Assembly: GCF_005405105.1 (NCBI RefSeq)
Contig: NZ_BJDK01000003.1
Location: 101,309 to 165,308 of the forward strand
Origin: Lactiplantibacillus dongliensis
GTDB lineage: Bacteria; Bacillota; Bacilli; Lactobacillales; Lactobacillaceae
DNA: 64,000 nt
Reading direction: 5' to 3'
Shown: in pieces, positions 16,328-25,039 of the stretch
How positions within the stretch are numbered: position 1 is the stretch's first letter
Layout: every line of letters begins with the position of its first letter
Made by a program: the position numbers and the translations under genes
Notes under the pieces: model-generated
What the model saw: the letters and a program-made list of their open reading frames with translations, nothing else
What the model was told of the DNA's origin: nothing
Database searches by the model: none

Positions 16328-17923
16328 TTACCGACCCCAGCCGCTATCACCACTGACATGTCGCATTGGCTGTTCATACTCAAGATGACCATGCTCAACC
16401 ATCTTGGCCAACAAATGCTTACGGACTTTCCCCGAACCAGTCTTCGGCAAGGTTGCAACAACAGTCAATTTTTCAGGCCAAAACTTCTTCGCTACATCAG
16501 TTTTTTCAAAGAATTGTTTAACTTGTGTTAACGTTAACGGTAAATAATCTGGTTGCATCACAACAAATGCCCCAATAATTTCACCTAAACGCGAATTCTT
16601 CAAACCAACTACTGCGGCTTCTTTGATCCCCGGATGATGCAACAACTTCTGCTCAATAATATAAGCTGAGATGTTTTCACCACCGCGAATAATCATGTCC
16701 TTACTCCGACCATCAACTTCCAAAGCATCATCATCATTCCAATGCCCCAAGTCACCCGTTTGAAACCAACCATCAAGACTCAATGCCTTTTTAGTTTCTG
16801 CTTCATCATGATAGTATCCACTAAAGACAACTGGTCCACGTACCGCAATTTGGCCAATTCGATTAGCCGCTGTAATCTGACGTTGACGTTCATCCATTAG
16901 CTTTACTTGTACCCCATCAATTGGAAATCCTGCGGTCGTCTCACCTTGCTTCATTTTAAAATAAGCTGGTGACGTACATAAGAAGGGTGCACTTTCGGTT
17001 AAGCCATAAATATTATAAACCGGTAAGCCAACTTCTTTAGCTTTCTGCATCATATCATCACCTAAGCGAGCACCACCCGAAATAACTCGAGTCAATGTGC
17101 TAGGTTGTTTAAACCAACCCAAGATATCATAAATCACTGTTGGTACCGTTACCAAATAGGTACAATAATAACGATTAATTAAACGTTGTAGCCCTTCTAC
17201 CGAATACCGTTGCATTAAGACTAACGTACTTCCAGCTAAAATAGTTGAAACTAAGCCATGATGGAACCCAATCGCATGGTACAGACCAGAAGGTAAAATT
17301 TGAACGTCTCCTGATTCAATCCCATACATCCGATTAAACTGTAACTCACTATATAATACGTTTTGATTAGATAACATGACACCTTTAGAATAACTAGTCG
17401 TCCCTGAAGTACATAGGATAACTGCTGGTGCAGGTTTAACATGCTCTTCATTAGATTTATTAGTAGGCTCTAACAGGATTAATGGCACTTGATTAAGCTT
17501 AATTCGATTGGTCATATAATCAATCTGACTGATATTTTCAAAGCTCAATGAATTGCGACCATCGGCTTGGGTAACAATCAAATCTGGTTGAAATCTACCA
17601 ATTAACACGACCGCTTCTTCTTGATCCAAATGCGGATTTAATGGGAGCACCGTAATCTTACGTTTCAGGCAAGCAATAATTAATTGCACTTCAGTCATGC
17701 AAGTTGCCATTTGTACTGCAACTACATCACCTGCTGTTAATTGCAATTTATCTAAAAACTTAGCAGCATGTTCACTTAATTCATCAAACTCACGGTAAGT
17801 AACTTGACGATCTGCTTGAGCCAAAAAGATTTTATCAGGTGTCTTTTCACAACGTTCCTGCCAGACTTCCGCAATGGTTAGAGGAAAGGTACTGGCTGTA
17901 GGTAATTTATATGAACCAATCAT
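16328..17923 (-). CDS. AMP-dependent acyl-CoA ligase (CaiC/4-coumarate-CoA-ligase-like)
   Basis: A 531-aa member of the ANL superfamily. Motifs: ILCTSGTTSYSKGVMLSN (phosphate-binding loop), NIYGLTESAP, GWFQTGDLGHW, EVDGRSKDMIIRGGENIS (hinge) and PKTGSGKVRKHLL (C-terminal catalytic lysine). It makes acyl-AMP and then acyl-CoA from a free acid, ATP and CoA. The ATG at 17923 has an AAAGGAGG site. It directly follows etfA by 16 bp. In the cassette it would prime the pathway with the first CoA ester, as CarB does in caffeate respiration or CaiC in carnitine metabolism. The acid cannot be read from sequence; no fatty-acyl signature stands out. Confidence 0.9.
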   Translation of the reverse strand: MIGSYKLPTASTFPLTIAEVWQERCEKTPDKIFLAQADRQVTYREFDELSEHAAKFLDKLQLTAGDVVAVQMATCMTEVQLIIACLKRKITVLPLNPHLDQEEAVVLIGRFQPDLIVTQADGRNSLSFENISQIDYMTNRIKLNQVPLILLEPTNKSNEEHVKPAPAVILCTSGTTSYSKGVMLSNQNVLYSELQFNRMYGIESGDVQILPSGLYHAIGFHHGLVSTILAGSTLVLMQRYSVEGLQRLINRYYCTYLVTVPTVIYDILGWFKQPSTLTRVISGGARLGDDMMQKAKEVGLPVYNIYGLTESAPFLCTSPAYFKMKQGETTAGFPIDGVQVKLMDERQRQITAANRIGQIAVRGPVVFSGYYHDEAETKKALSLDGWFQTGDLGHWNDDDALEVDGRSKDMIIRGGENISAYIIEQKLLHHPGIKEAAVVGLKNSRLGEIIGAFVVMQPDYLPLTLTQVKQFFEKTDVAKKFWPEKLTVVATLPKTGSGKVRKHLLAKMVEHGHLEYEQPMRHVSGDSGWGR

Positions 17924-17939
17924 TATGCCGGACCTCCTT

Positions 17940-18911
17940 TTAACTTGGTACCGGTGCCGACAACTCGCTTAATAATTGCTTAACCACGGTTTCGCCGTCA
18001 CCAATAATCCCGTAATCTGCTAACTTAAAGATTGGTGCTGCCGGATCAGTATTAATGGCAATAATACATTTTGACTGATCCATCCCAACAGTGTGTTGCA
18101 ACGCACCCGAAATACCAACTGCGATATAGACGTCAGGCGCAACAACTTTGCCAGTCTGACCAACCATCGTCGACTTATCGACCCAGCCAGCATTAACTGC
18201 AACACGTGAAGCCCCTAAACTACCATGTAACTTATCAGCTAGTTGTTGCAACAATTCAAATCCTTCTGGACCTTGCATGCCACGACCACCGGATACAACA
18301 ATTTTTGCAGTTTCCAAATCATTTTTCTTAAGTGGTAAAGCAGAATAATCGACTTGATCAGCTTGCGCTGGATTATCCACAGCTTTAACTGCCACTTTTG
18401 CTGCTGAACCAGTTACAACTTGCTCATTGACCCCAGTCATATCACAAGTCATAACGGCATTGGCATCACTAGCCAAGGTTACTTGCTGTAACATTGTTGC
18501 CTCTTCAGCTTTCTTTTGTGCAACGATGCTATCTGTCGTAACCGTCAACTGATTAACTTGCATAATGAAGTTTTCTTTTAATTCAGCTGCAACGCGTTTT
18601 GCAATACTTGTGGCACCCTTATCATTAGCAAATAAAATCAAAGAGTGGGCTTGTCCAGCAAAATATTCGCTTAACGCATTTGTGGTTTGTGCGAGATTAA
18701 TTTTTGAAAATTGCGCATACGCCAGAATATCAATCTCTTTTAATCCGGCTGTTCCATACTTTTCTTCGATACCTTGATCAGATGGTGCTATCACCACCGC
18801 ATTTAAATCATTGCCATCAAAATTATCTTGCGCGAAATGAATCAAATTCAAATTTTTATCTTCAAATTTCGGATCAGCTAATAATACTAAATAAATTGGT
18901 TGCTTTGTCAT
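17940..18911 (-). CDS. etfA: Electron transfer flavoprotein alpha subunit
   Basis: A 323-aa EtfA/FixB protein. The C-terminal FAD-binding domain is unmistakable: IVVSGGRGMQGPEGF, LGASRVAVNAGW, VGQTGKVVAPDVYIAVGISG and INTDPAAPIFKLADYGI. With EtfB it carries electrons to or from acyl-CoA dehydrogenases. I chose the ATG at 18911 over upstream GTG codons because AAAGGTGG lies 8 bases before it. It is 15 bp from etfB. ETF is uncommon in fermentative lactobacilli, which makes its presence with two acyl-CoA dehydrogenases notable. Whether the pair bifurcates electrons cannot be decided here. Confidence 0.93.
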   Translation of the reverse strand: MTKQPIYLVLLADPKFEDKNLNLIHFAQDNFDGNDLNAVVIAPSDQGIEEKYGTAGLKEIDILAYAQFSKINLAQTTNALSEYFAGQAHSLILFANDKGATSIAKRVAAELKENFIMQVNQLTVTTDSIVAQKKAEEATMLQQVTLASDANAVMTCDMTGVNEQVVTGSAAKVAVKAVDNPAQADQVDYSALPLKKNDLETAKIVVSGGRGMQGPEGFELLQQLADKLHGSLGASRVAVNAGWVDKSTMVGQTGKVVAPDVYIAVGISGALQHTVGMDQSKCIIAINTDPAAPIFKLADYGIIGDGETVVKQLLSELSAPVPS

Positions 18912-18926
18912 GGTAAACACCACCTT

Positions 18927-19727
18927 TTATAAAATTCCTTGTGTCTGTAATTGATCGACTAACTTGTTAACTGCTTGATCGTCATCAGCTAATTTATAAA
19001 TAACTGCTTGTTTCTTCTGTTCTGGAATGAATGCCAACCGACTTGTTGGCGCTTCAGAGTTTAATTGATCCCAAACAGCCTGGTCAATCACAGTGATACT
19101 ATCAACAGTAACTGCTTCTATTTCAGCACGTTTTGCAACCATCTTAGTTTTGAAGCTTGGTAGCCGAGGCTTGTTGATATCTTCTGTAACAGAGATCACA
19201 GCTGGTGTTTGCACTTTTCCGGTTAATTCACCCTTTTCCCATAAGGTTACATAGGACAATTGATCACCATCAACGTTTAAAGCATTAACATCATCAAAGT
19301 ATGGTAATCCCAAACTATTGGCAATCGATGCACTAACGTAACCTTGCGGCATATCTAGTGCTTGATCACCTGTAAAGATAACATCAAAATCACCTAACTT
19401 TTTGGCTGCTTCAGCTAGAATAACCCCAACCGCACTATTATTGTCAGCACCGGCCTTTAATAAATCACTATTCACCGTTACGGCTTTGGTTGCACCTAAT
19501 GCTAAGGCTGCTCTCAGTGCTTTTTCAGTTGCATCTGCACTACCATATGAAGCTACCGTAACCGTACCGTTTTGCCCATCAGCTAATTGTAAAGCTGCTT
19601 CAATCGCATTCTTATCAGCTGGGTTTAAAATTGCACCACTAGTTTCAGCTGTTAGTTGCCCTTGATCATCTAATTCTGGTTTTGTTGTGGGGACAATCAC
19701 CCCTTTAATAAAGACTAGACTATTCAT
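18927..19727 (-). CDS. etfB: Electron transfer flavoprotein beta subunit
   Basis: A 266-aa EtfB/FixA protein, recognisable from the LNPADKNAIEAAL segment, the LALGATKAVTV stretch, FTGDQALDMPQGYVSASIAN and the recognition-loop region KPRLPSFKTKMVAKRAEIE. It forms the ETF heterodimer with EtfA. The start is the ATG at 19727, since AGGAG lies 9 bases upstream while the other ATG abuts that site. The nucleotide-binding segment reads DQALDMPQG and not the DGDTAQVGP form common in many ETFs, which may mean altered AMP/FAD binding. It is 12 bp downstream of an acyl-CoA dehydrogenase gene. Confidence 0.9.
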   Translation of the reverse strand: MNSLVFIKGVIVPTTKPELDDQGQLTAETSGAILNPADKNAIEAALQLADGQNGTVTVASYGSADATEKALRAALALGATKAVTVNSDLLKAGADNNSAVGVILAEAAKKLGDFDVIFTGDQALDMPQGYVSASIANSLGLPYFDDVNALNVDGDQLSYVTLWEKGELTGKVQTPAVISVTEDINKPRLPSFKTKMVAKRAEIEAVTVDSITVIDQAVWDQLNSEAPTSRLAFIPEQKKQAVIYKLADDDQAVNKLVDQLQTQGIL

Positions 19728-19739
19728 GAGATTCATCTC

Positions 19740-20885
19740 CTAATCGCTATATTCACGATTTAATTCATTCGCGATGGTGACGCGTTGGATTTGATTTGTA
19801 CCTTCAAAGATTTGGAAGACTTTGCAATCTCGCATCAATTTTTCAACTGGGTAATCTTTCGAAACACCATAACCACCAAAAATTTGAACGGCATCTGATG
19901 TTGCTTTTTGAACGGCATCAGTAACAAATGTCTTGGTCATAGCGCCTTCCTTGCGAACCAGACTACCTTCATCCATCATTTTCATGGTGTTATTAACCAT
20001 TAAACGTGAAGCTTCAGTTTGAGTTGCCATGTCGGCTAACATTTCTTGAACTGCTTCAAACTTAATAATTGGCCGATTAAATTGTTTACGTAACTTGGCA
20101 TACTTAACTGATTCATCCAAGGCACGTTGCATAATTCCAACTGCCAAGGTTGCAACAAAGGCACGAGATAAGTTCAAGCTATTTAAAGCAACTTTTAATC
20201 CATGGCCTTCATCACCAATCCGGTTAGCTGCTGGTACTTTAACATGGTCAAAAGTAACATCAGTCGTGTTAGAGAGCCGCAAGCCCATCTTATCTTCATG
20301 CTTACCAGCTGCAATACCACCACGTGACTTTTCAACGATAAAGGCACTCAAGCCCTTATTGCCATCATCAGAGGTCCGGAAAATACCAACAAAAACATCT
20401 GCTAAACTACCATTAGTAATAAATGTTTTATCACCATTTAAGATATAATCGTCGCCTTCACGAGTCGCTGTTGCTTGAACAGAGCCCGCATCAGTACCTG
20501 CGTTAGATTCACTTAAAGCGAACGCAGCAAACTTACCTGGTGCAATAATATCAGCAAAATGTTGAACCTGTTCATCGGTCCCAGCAATCATTACTGAACG
20601 TAGTGCCACGAAAGTTGAAACTAATGTAATCGCGTACCCAGGATCATAACTAGCTAATTTTTCAAAAATCATTGCAGTGGTTGCATATGATAAGCCAGCC
20701 CCACCAAACTTTTCAGGGATTTCCAACATATGAAGTCCCATATCAAAAGCTGGTTTGAATAATTCTTCTGGACATTCACCTTTTTCATCACATTCTTTAA
20801 CAACTTCTGGTGTTAAAGTTTCATCGGCAAATTCCTTTACCATTTTCAAAAAATCTTTTTGTTCATCCGTATATAACAATGCCAT
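19740..20885 (-). CDS. Acyl-CoA dehydrogenase 2
   Basis: A 381-aa flavoenzyme with the standard acyl-CoA dehydrogenase layout: ALSESNAGTDAGS (FAD/substrate loop), GDKTFITNG, YAKLRKQFNRPI, AVQIFGGYG and IFEGTNQIQR, where Glu361 matches the catalytic base of short- and medium-chain enzymes. It can oxidise acyl-CoA or, run in reverse with reduced ETF, reduce enoyl-CoA. It directly precedes etfB and etfA, so ETF is its electron partner. Length and catalytic glutamate are canonical. It differs clearly from the second dehydrogenase at 22222-23448. Confidence 0.93.
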   Translation of the reverse strand: MALLYTDEQKDFLKMVKEFADETLTPEVVKECDEKGECPEELFKPAFDMGLHMLEIPEKFGGAGLSYATTAMIFEKLASYDPGYAITLVSTFVALRSVMIAGTDEQVQHFADIIAPGKFAAFALSESNAGTDAGSVQATATREGDDYILNGDKTFITNGSLADVFVGIFRTSDDGNKGLSAFIVEKSRGGIAAGKHEDKMGLRLSNTTDVTFDHVKVPAANRIGDEGHGLKVALNSLNLSRAFVATLAVGIMQRALDESVKYAKLRKQFNRPIIKFEAVQEMLADMATQTEASRLMVNNTMKMMDEGSLVRKEGAMTKTFVTDAVQKATSDAVQIFGGYGVSKDYPVEKLMRDCKVFQIFEGTNQIQRVTIANELNREYSD

Positions 20886-20902
20886 CGTTAATTCACACCC
20901 TT

Positions 20903-22141
20903 CTATTTAACAGGGTCGCCAATATGTCTAGTAGTGGCAGCTGCCCCATCATCCAATAGTTGATTAATCTTTTCATCAGAATAACCAATTTCACTCAAGA
21001 CACTCTTAGTGTCAGCACCTTGTGGCCGTGAAACTTTCAAATCTGGATTTCCCATCGATGCAAAACGAACTGGGTTCGTAGGAATCATACGATCATTACC
21101 AGATGGGAATTTAATCTTCCGTAATTCATCGTTATCCAAAGCTTCATCATCTTTATAGATTTCAGTTGGTACATAGCAAGCTTCGAGTGGTAAATCATTT
21201 TCTTTAAAGATATCAACCCAATGCTGTAATGGTTGCTTCTTGAACTGCTCATCCAAAATACCAATAAATTCTTTATTCAAATTCTCAGCATTGATATGGT
21301 CAATATTGTTGTAACGCTTATTATCAACTAAATCTTTACGACCAATTAGCGTCATAACTTTGTTATAGTCGCGGTTAAAGACTGGAACACACATTACAAA
21401 CCAACGATCATCACTAGTCTTAAAGCAATCATTGAATGGGTTAGCGACATTCAAACGACTCTTTGGATATTCGTTACCATATTGAGCCGAAACCATGGCA
21501 ACATTTTGCATGAAGATTGCCGCGTGATGTAAGCTGACGGTCAATTTATCGCCTTTACCTTCGCGAGCTTGCTTTAATAAGGCGCCACAGATACCAGCAG
21601 CTAAACACATGGAGACTTGGAAGTCACCATAACCGTTAGCAGGGTTCATTGGGCTTTGACCAGCTTCCAAAGTTGTTCCTAAAACACCACCACGAGCCAT
21701 ATAAGACGTTGCATCAAAGCCAGCAGCATCCTTTTGTGGACCATGTTCGCCATAGCCTAGAACTTGTGCAAAAATCAATTTTGGAAATTTTTGTTTTAAT
21801 GTTTCATAATCAATTCCTAAGTGTTCCAGTGACTTTGTCCGAACGTTAGTTACAAAGACATTGGCATCTTTCAATAAGTCGTAAAAGGCTTGCCGCCCAT
21901 CATCTTTTTTCAGATTTAAAGTAACAAAACGTTTGTTTAGGTTTGAAATATCAAAGCCTAAGTTTTCGTCATCTGAATAGTGCATGTTGAAAACGGCACC
22001 TTGTGTCCGTTCAGCATCGCCCTTTGGAGGTTCAACCTTAATGACGTCAGCGCCCCATTCACCCAAAACTCGGGTAACGGTTGGTGCTGCCAAAAACGTT
22101 GTCATGTCAACAATACGTACTCCATCTAAAGTTTTACTCAT
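20903..22141 (-). CDS. Class III CoA-transferase (FldA/HadA/CaiB-like)
   Basis: A 412-aa family III CoA-transferase. The N-terminus has WGADVIKVEPPKGD (about 29-42). The block LTN/VRTK...DYETLKQKFPKLIFAQ (about 98-126) is followed by GYGEHGPQKDAAGFDATSY, where Asp143 matches the residue forming the aspartyl-CoA thioester. By eye these blocks resemble FldA (cinnamoyl-CoA:phenyllactate transferase) and HadA more than oxalate-type Frc. It would move CoA from the product acyl-CoA to fresh substrate, saving ATP. The ATG at 22141 follows TAGGAGGA. No hydroxyacyl-CoA dehydratase (FldBC/HadBC) is present. Confidence 0.88.
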   Translation of the reverse strand: MSKTLDGVRIVDMTTFLAAPTVTRVLGEWGADVIKVEPPKGDAERTQGAVFNMHYSDDENLGFDISNLNKRFVTLNLKKDDGRQAFYDLLKDANVFVTNVRTKSLEHLGIDYETLKQKFPKLIFAQVLGYGEHGPQKDAAGFDATSYMARGGVLGTTLEAGQSPMNPANGYGDFQVSMCLAAGICGALLKQAREGKGDKLTVSLHHAAIFMQNVAMVSAQYGNEYPKSRLNVANPFNDCFKTSDDRWFVMCVPVFNRDYNKVMTLIGRKDLVDNKRYNNIDHINAENLNKEFIGILDEQFKKQPLQHWVDIFKENDLPLEACYVPTEIYKDDEALDNDELRKIKFPSGNDRMIPTNPVRFASMGNPDLKVSRPQGADTKSVLSEIGYSDEKINQLLDDGAAATTRHIGDPVK

Positions 22142-22221
22142 GAAAACTTCCTCCTAAGTAAACATGCCGATAGCATGTGTTGGTTCTCACCTATACTATC
22201 GGCATGTTATGTGCGTTTTTA

Positions 22222-23448
22222 TTATTCGATAATCCCGTCGTTAGCGATCAGCTTACGAGCTGCCGTTAAACGTTGTACTGAACGTGGACCTTCTTCAAGC
22301 CACATTGCACGGCAATCACGATACATCCGTTCAACAGGGCCGTAAGGGTTGTCTTCAAAGTAGCCAATCCCACCGAAGATTTCAAGGCAATAGTCAGAAA
22401 CCAACTTGACAGTGTTAATACTGAATAGCTTGCACATTGCAGCCTTTTCTTCAATATCTTCGCCACGGTCATATTGTTCTGCTAAGTTGTGAAGCATAGT
22501 CCGTAAGGCAAAGATTTCAGTACCCATATCAGCAATTTCTTGTTGGATAGCTTGACGTTTTACAAGTGGTTTGCCAAAGGTTACACGATCTTTAGCCCGT
22601 GCAATTGACATTTCAAGCATCCGTTGGCTCATCCCTAAGTTACTTGAGGCAATGTGAGCACGTGAAATTGATAATGAAGCAATCGCAACGTGTAAACCGT
22701 CGCCTTCCTTACCAAGCAAGTACTTCTTGTTAACTCGCATGTTCGTAAACTTCAAGCCGGCATGACCAGCACCACGGCAACCCATCATATGAGGCATTGG
22801 TACAATTTCGTATCCTGGGGTGTCAACAGGTACATAGAAGGCACTCAAACGCTTGTCACCTTCAGCATCTGGATCTGTGACAGCGATTACATAAGCAGCG
22901 TCACTGCAGTCAGTATGTGAAATTAAAGTCTTTTCACCATTAAGAATGTAGTCATCACCGTCTTTAACAGCAGTCGTATGCAAGTCAGCACCAGTACCGC
23001 CACTTTCTTCAGTTAAAGCGAAACAAGTGAAGATGGTTTTATCTTGTAGCTTTGGCATGACTTCAGCCTTTAATTCTGGTTGGCCGAATTCATCCATAAT
23101 CCGCCAGTTCAAATCAGCTGCATAGTGTAAATGCATCCGCATACCACCAGGGCCACGTGAGAACATTTCTTGTACTTGGAAGATTTGGTTGCAAGTTAAG
23201 CCAAAGCCACCATACTTCAATGGTAAAGCGAAACGATAAAGATCATTATCAATTGCTAATTCAAAGAATTTCTTTGGGAAACGGTTCGTAACTTCGACTT
23301 CTTTTTGTAAGTAATCGAATTCGTTTTCTGCTAAATGTTTAATTTGTTTCAAGTACAATGCGAATTCTTCATTCGTCATCTTTGTACCTGGTTTTGTGTG
23401 AACTAATTTTTTGGTTGGTTCGTAAGGTAATTTTTCTGTTGCTTCCAT
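22222..23448 (-). CDS. Acyl-CoA dehydrogenase 1 (N-terminally extended)
   Basis: A 408-aa acyl-CoA dehydrogenase with about 25 extra N-terminal residues. Motifs: ALTEESGGTGADLHTTAV, GEKTLISHTDCS, RVTFGKPLVKRQAIQQ, EIFGGIGYFEDNP and WLEEGPRSVQRL, where Glu386 occupies the catalytic-base position. The tail EGPRSVQ departs from the usual EGTxQIQ, suggesting a different acyl group from the other dehydrogenase. The start overlaps the stop of the MFS gene (TAATG), so the two are translationally coupled and substrate import is tied to this enzyme. The next gene starts after an 80-bp gap with an inverted repeat (GCCGATAGCATG / CATGCCGATAGTATAGG region). Confidence 0.9.
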   Translation of the reverse strand: MEATEKLPYEPTKKLVHTKPGTKMTNEEFALYLKQIKHLAENEFDYLQKEVEVTNRFPKKFFELAIDNDLYRFALPLKYGGFGLTCNQIFQVQEMFSRGPGGMRMHLHYAADLNWRIMDEFGQPELKAEVMPKLQDKTIFTCFALTEESGGTGADLHTTAVKDGDDYILNGEKTLISHTDCSDAAYVIAVTDPDAEGDKRLSAFYVPVDTPGYEIVPMPHMMGCRGAGHAGLKFTNMRVNKKYLLGKEGDGLHVAIASLSISRAHIASSNLGMSQRMLEMSIARAKDRVTFGKPLVKRQAIQQEIADMGTEIFALRTMLHNLAEQYDRGEDIEEKAAMCKLFSINTVKLVSDYCLEIFGGIGYFEDNPYGPVERMYRDCRAMWLEEGPRSVQRLTAARKLIANDGIIE

Positions 23449-24683
23449 TATTTTGCACTCTCCTTAGTTTGTGATGCTCCGACGCCTTTAGCCATCAAGA
23501 ACAAATCAATAATCAGACCAACTACAGCTACACCAATGGCAACCATGTAGGCAGGATAATAAGCTGCGGTCCCAGCACCTTTATTAATGAACAAAGCTGC
23601 AATTTGAGGACCAACTAATGAGCCAATTGCATAACCGAAAAACATTAAACCATAATTAATACCCGAATGAGTCGTCCCAAAGGCATTCCCAGTCAAGGTC
23701 GGATAGACCACTAGAACACCACCGAACGAAGCTCCTAAAAGGATTAAGAAGATCGTGAAGCTAACCAAACCGGTTGAGAATCTCAAACCAGCTAAGCCAA
23801 TAATCGTTAACGCTAAGATACCTGCTAGTGTCTTAGTTTGACCCAACTTATCAGTAATCGTCCCAGTTAAGATCCGACCACCAAAATTAGCCAAAGTATT
23901 AACAACAACCATATTAGCAGCAACAATCGGCGTCATGCTAAGTTGCACTTGCGCAATCATTGATAACGATCCAATCAACATAATCCCAGCCGTACAAGCA
24001 ATTGAGAACAATAATAACAATAACCAGAATTGCCACGTCTTAAGCATCGCTTGAGGAGTGTAATCATTGACAGGTGCGGCGGGATCCGTTGCACTTTTAT
24101 CCTGATTTTGCTCCGTTGGCGTATCCATCATCCAACCAACTGCCCAGCAGATGACGAGATATGCTAATCCGATTGGAATGAACCCATTCATCCCATATTG
24201 GTCACATAGGATTGCGCCAGCTTTAGCCAAAACTAACGGTCCTAATGATGCGGCGGCTAACAAGAAACCTGAAACCGTACCCCGTTTTTCTGGGAACCAT
24301 TTCAAGGCAGTTAGTAGGGCGGGATTATACATGATCCCATTCCCAGCGCCGGCCATCAAACCAACAGTGATGTAAAGGAAAAATAAATTATGAACGAAAG
24401 CGGTTAACAACCAGCCCAGCCCGAAGATTAATCCACCAAAATACATTAACTTCTTGGCACCGAACTTATCCATTATGTGCCCAGAGGCCACTCCGAAGCA
24501 CGCCATGAAAAATTCATACAAGGTTAACGTCAATGCAACTTGAGACTCAGTGCCTCCTGTTGCATGTTGTAACGGAACTGAAAAGACTGAAAAAGCTGAT
24601 GATGCTGCACAACAAAAGATAATCAGGAACGCGGCGGTAAACACATGCGATCGTCGAACTACTTTTGCATTAGTTGTTTCCAT
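23448..24683 (-). CDS. OFA-type MFS transporter
   Basis: A 411-aa, 12-span MFS protein. The block TALKWFPEKRGTVSGFLLA after helix 4 and SGHIMDKFGAKKLMYFGG between helices 2 and 3 are typical of the oxalate/formate antiporter (OFA) group, whose members exchange or import monocarboxylates. The ATG at 24683 has AGGAGG 6 bases upstream; a GTG just before it is too close. It is the first gene of the acyl-CoA operon and is coupled to dehydrogenase 1, so it probably brings in the carboxylic acid substrate or exchanges it for the reduced product. The acid itself is unknown. Confidence 0.88.
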   Translation of the reverse strand: METTNAKVVRRSHVFTAAFLIIFCCAASSAFSVFSVPLQHATGGTESQVALTLTLYEFFMACFGVASGHIMDKFGAKKLMYFGGLIFGLGWLLTAFVHNLFFLYITVGLMAGAGNGIMYNPALLTALKWFPEKRGTVSGFLLAAASLGPLVLAKAGAILCDQYGMNGFIPIGLAYLVICWAVGWMMDTPTEQNQDKSATDPAAPVNDYTPQAMLKTWQFWLLLLLFSIACTAGIMLIGSLSMIAQVQLSMTPIVAANMVVVNTLANFGGRILTGTITDKLGQTKTLAGILALTIIGLAGLRFSTGLVSFTIFLILLGASFGGVLVVYPTLTGNAFGTTHSGINYGLMFFGYAIGSLVGPQIAALFINKGAGTAAYYPAYMVAIGVAVVGLIIDLFLMAKGVGASQTKESAK

Positions 24684-24711
24684 CACGAACCTCCTTCCTT
24701 TCGGGGTGAAT

Positions 24712-24725
24712 TGGTATCGCTTTCT
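24712..24725 (-). promoter_or_regulatory. cre in the leader of the acyl-CoA operon
   Basis: Minus-strand AGAAAGCGATACCA matches the cre pattern at 13 of 14 positions, about 29 bp upstream of the MFS start. A TACACT hexamer that could be the -10 lies just upstream. This implies repression of the operon by CcpA when sugar is plentiful. Confidence 0.6.
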
Positions 24726-24910
24726 TACAAGTTCTAGTGTAGTGTGTTACCTCACAAATTAAAAATTCTTAAAAATGCGAAATCGATAACTTTTTTGAAT
24801 AATCCTTTTATTTCGGCTTTAAAAAGCGTGATTGACCTATTTAACCATCAACTTTTTTTGTGATTTTTTTATCAAACGTGTTTTTAAAACCCGGGTTTCT
24901 CTAGGTGTCT

Positions 24911-24976
24911 TTGCTTGACATAGCAAAAGACTATATAATCATAGTCAAAGTCTATTTTCAATGGAAACCGTTTTCA
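24911..24976 (+). promoter_or_regulatory. LysR/GlcD promoter, dyad and cre
   Basis: TTGCTT (24911-24916) and TATAAT (24934-24939) are 17 bp apart. The -10 lies inside an inverted repeat GACTAT-N6-ATAGTC (24930-24947), a LysR-type dyad candidate. A cre, TGAAAACGGTTTCC on the minus strand (24963-24976, 13 of 14), follows. The rest of the 356-bp divergent gap is AT-rich with no gene. Confidence 0.65.
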
Positions 24977-25039
24977 TTGTATTATATAGATAGATAATAA
25001 TTGTTAAATAAATTAGTACGCTACCAGGAGGGATTTTTG

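Noticed and set aside
18927..19727. Electron-bifurcating ETF
   Set aside because: The nucleotide-binding segment of EtfB does not show a motif I can confidently call bifurcating; alignment with CarD and FixA is needed.
15838..24683. Carnitine degradation (cai) operon
   Set aside because: There is no CaiD-type enoyl-CoA hydratase, no CaiE and no BCCT-type CaiT; the CoA-transferase looks closer to FldA/HadA. The cai reading cannot be fully excluded.
15838..24683. Fatty acid beta-oxidation
   Set aside because: No thiolase, no hydroxyacyl-CoA dehydrogenase and no crotonase are present in the window.
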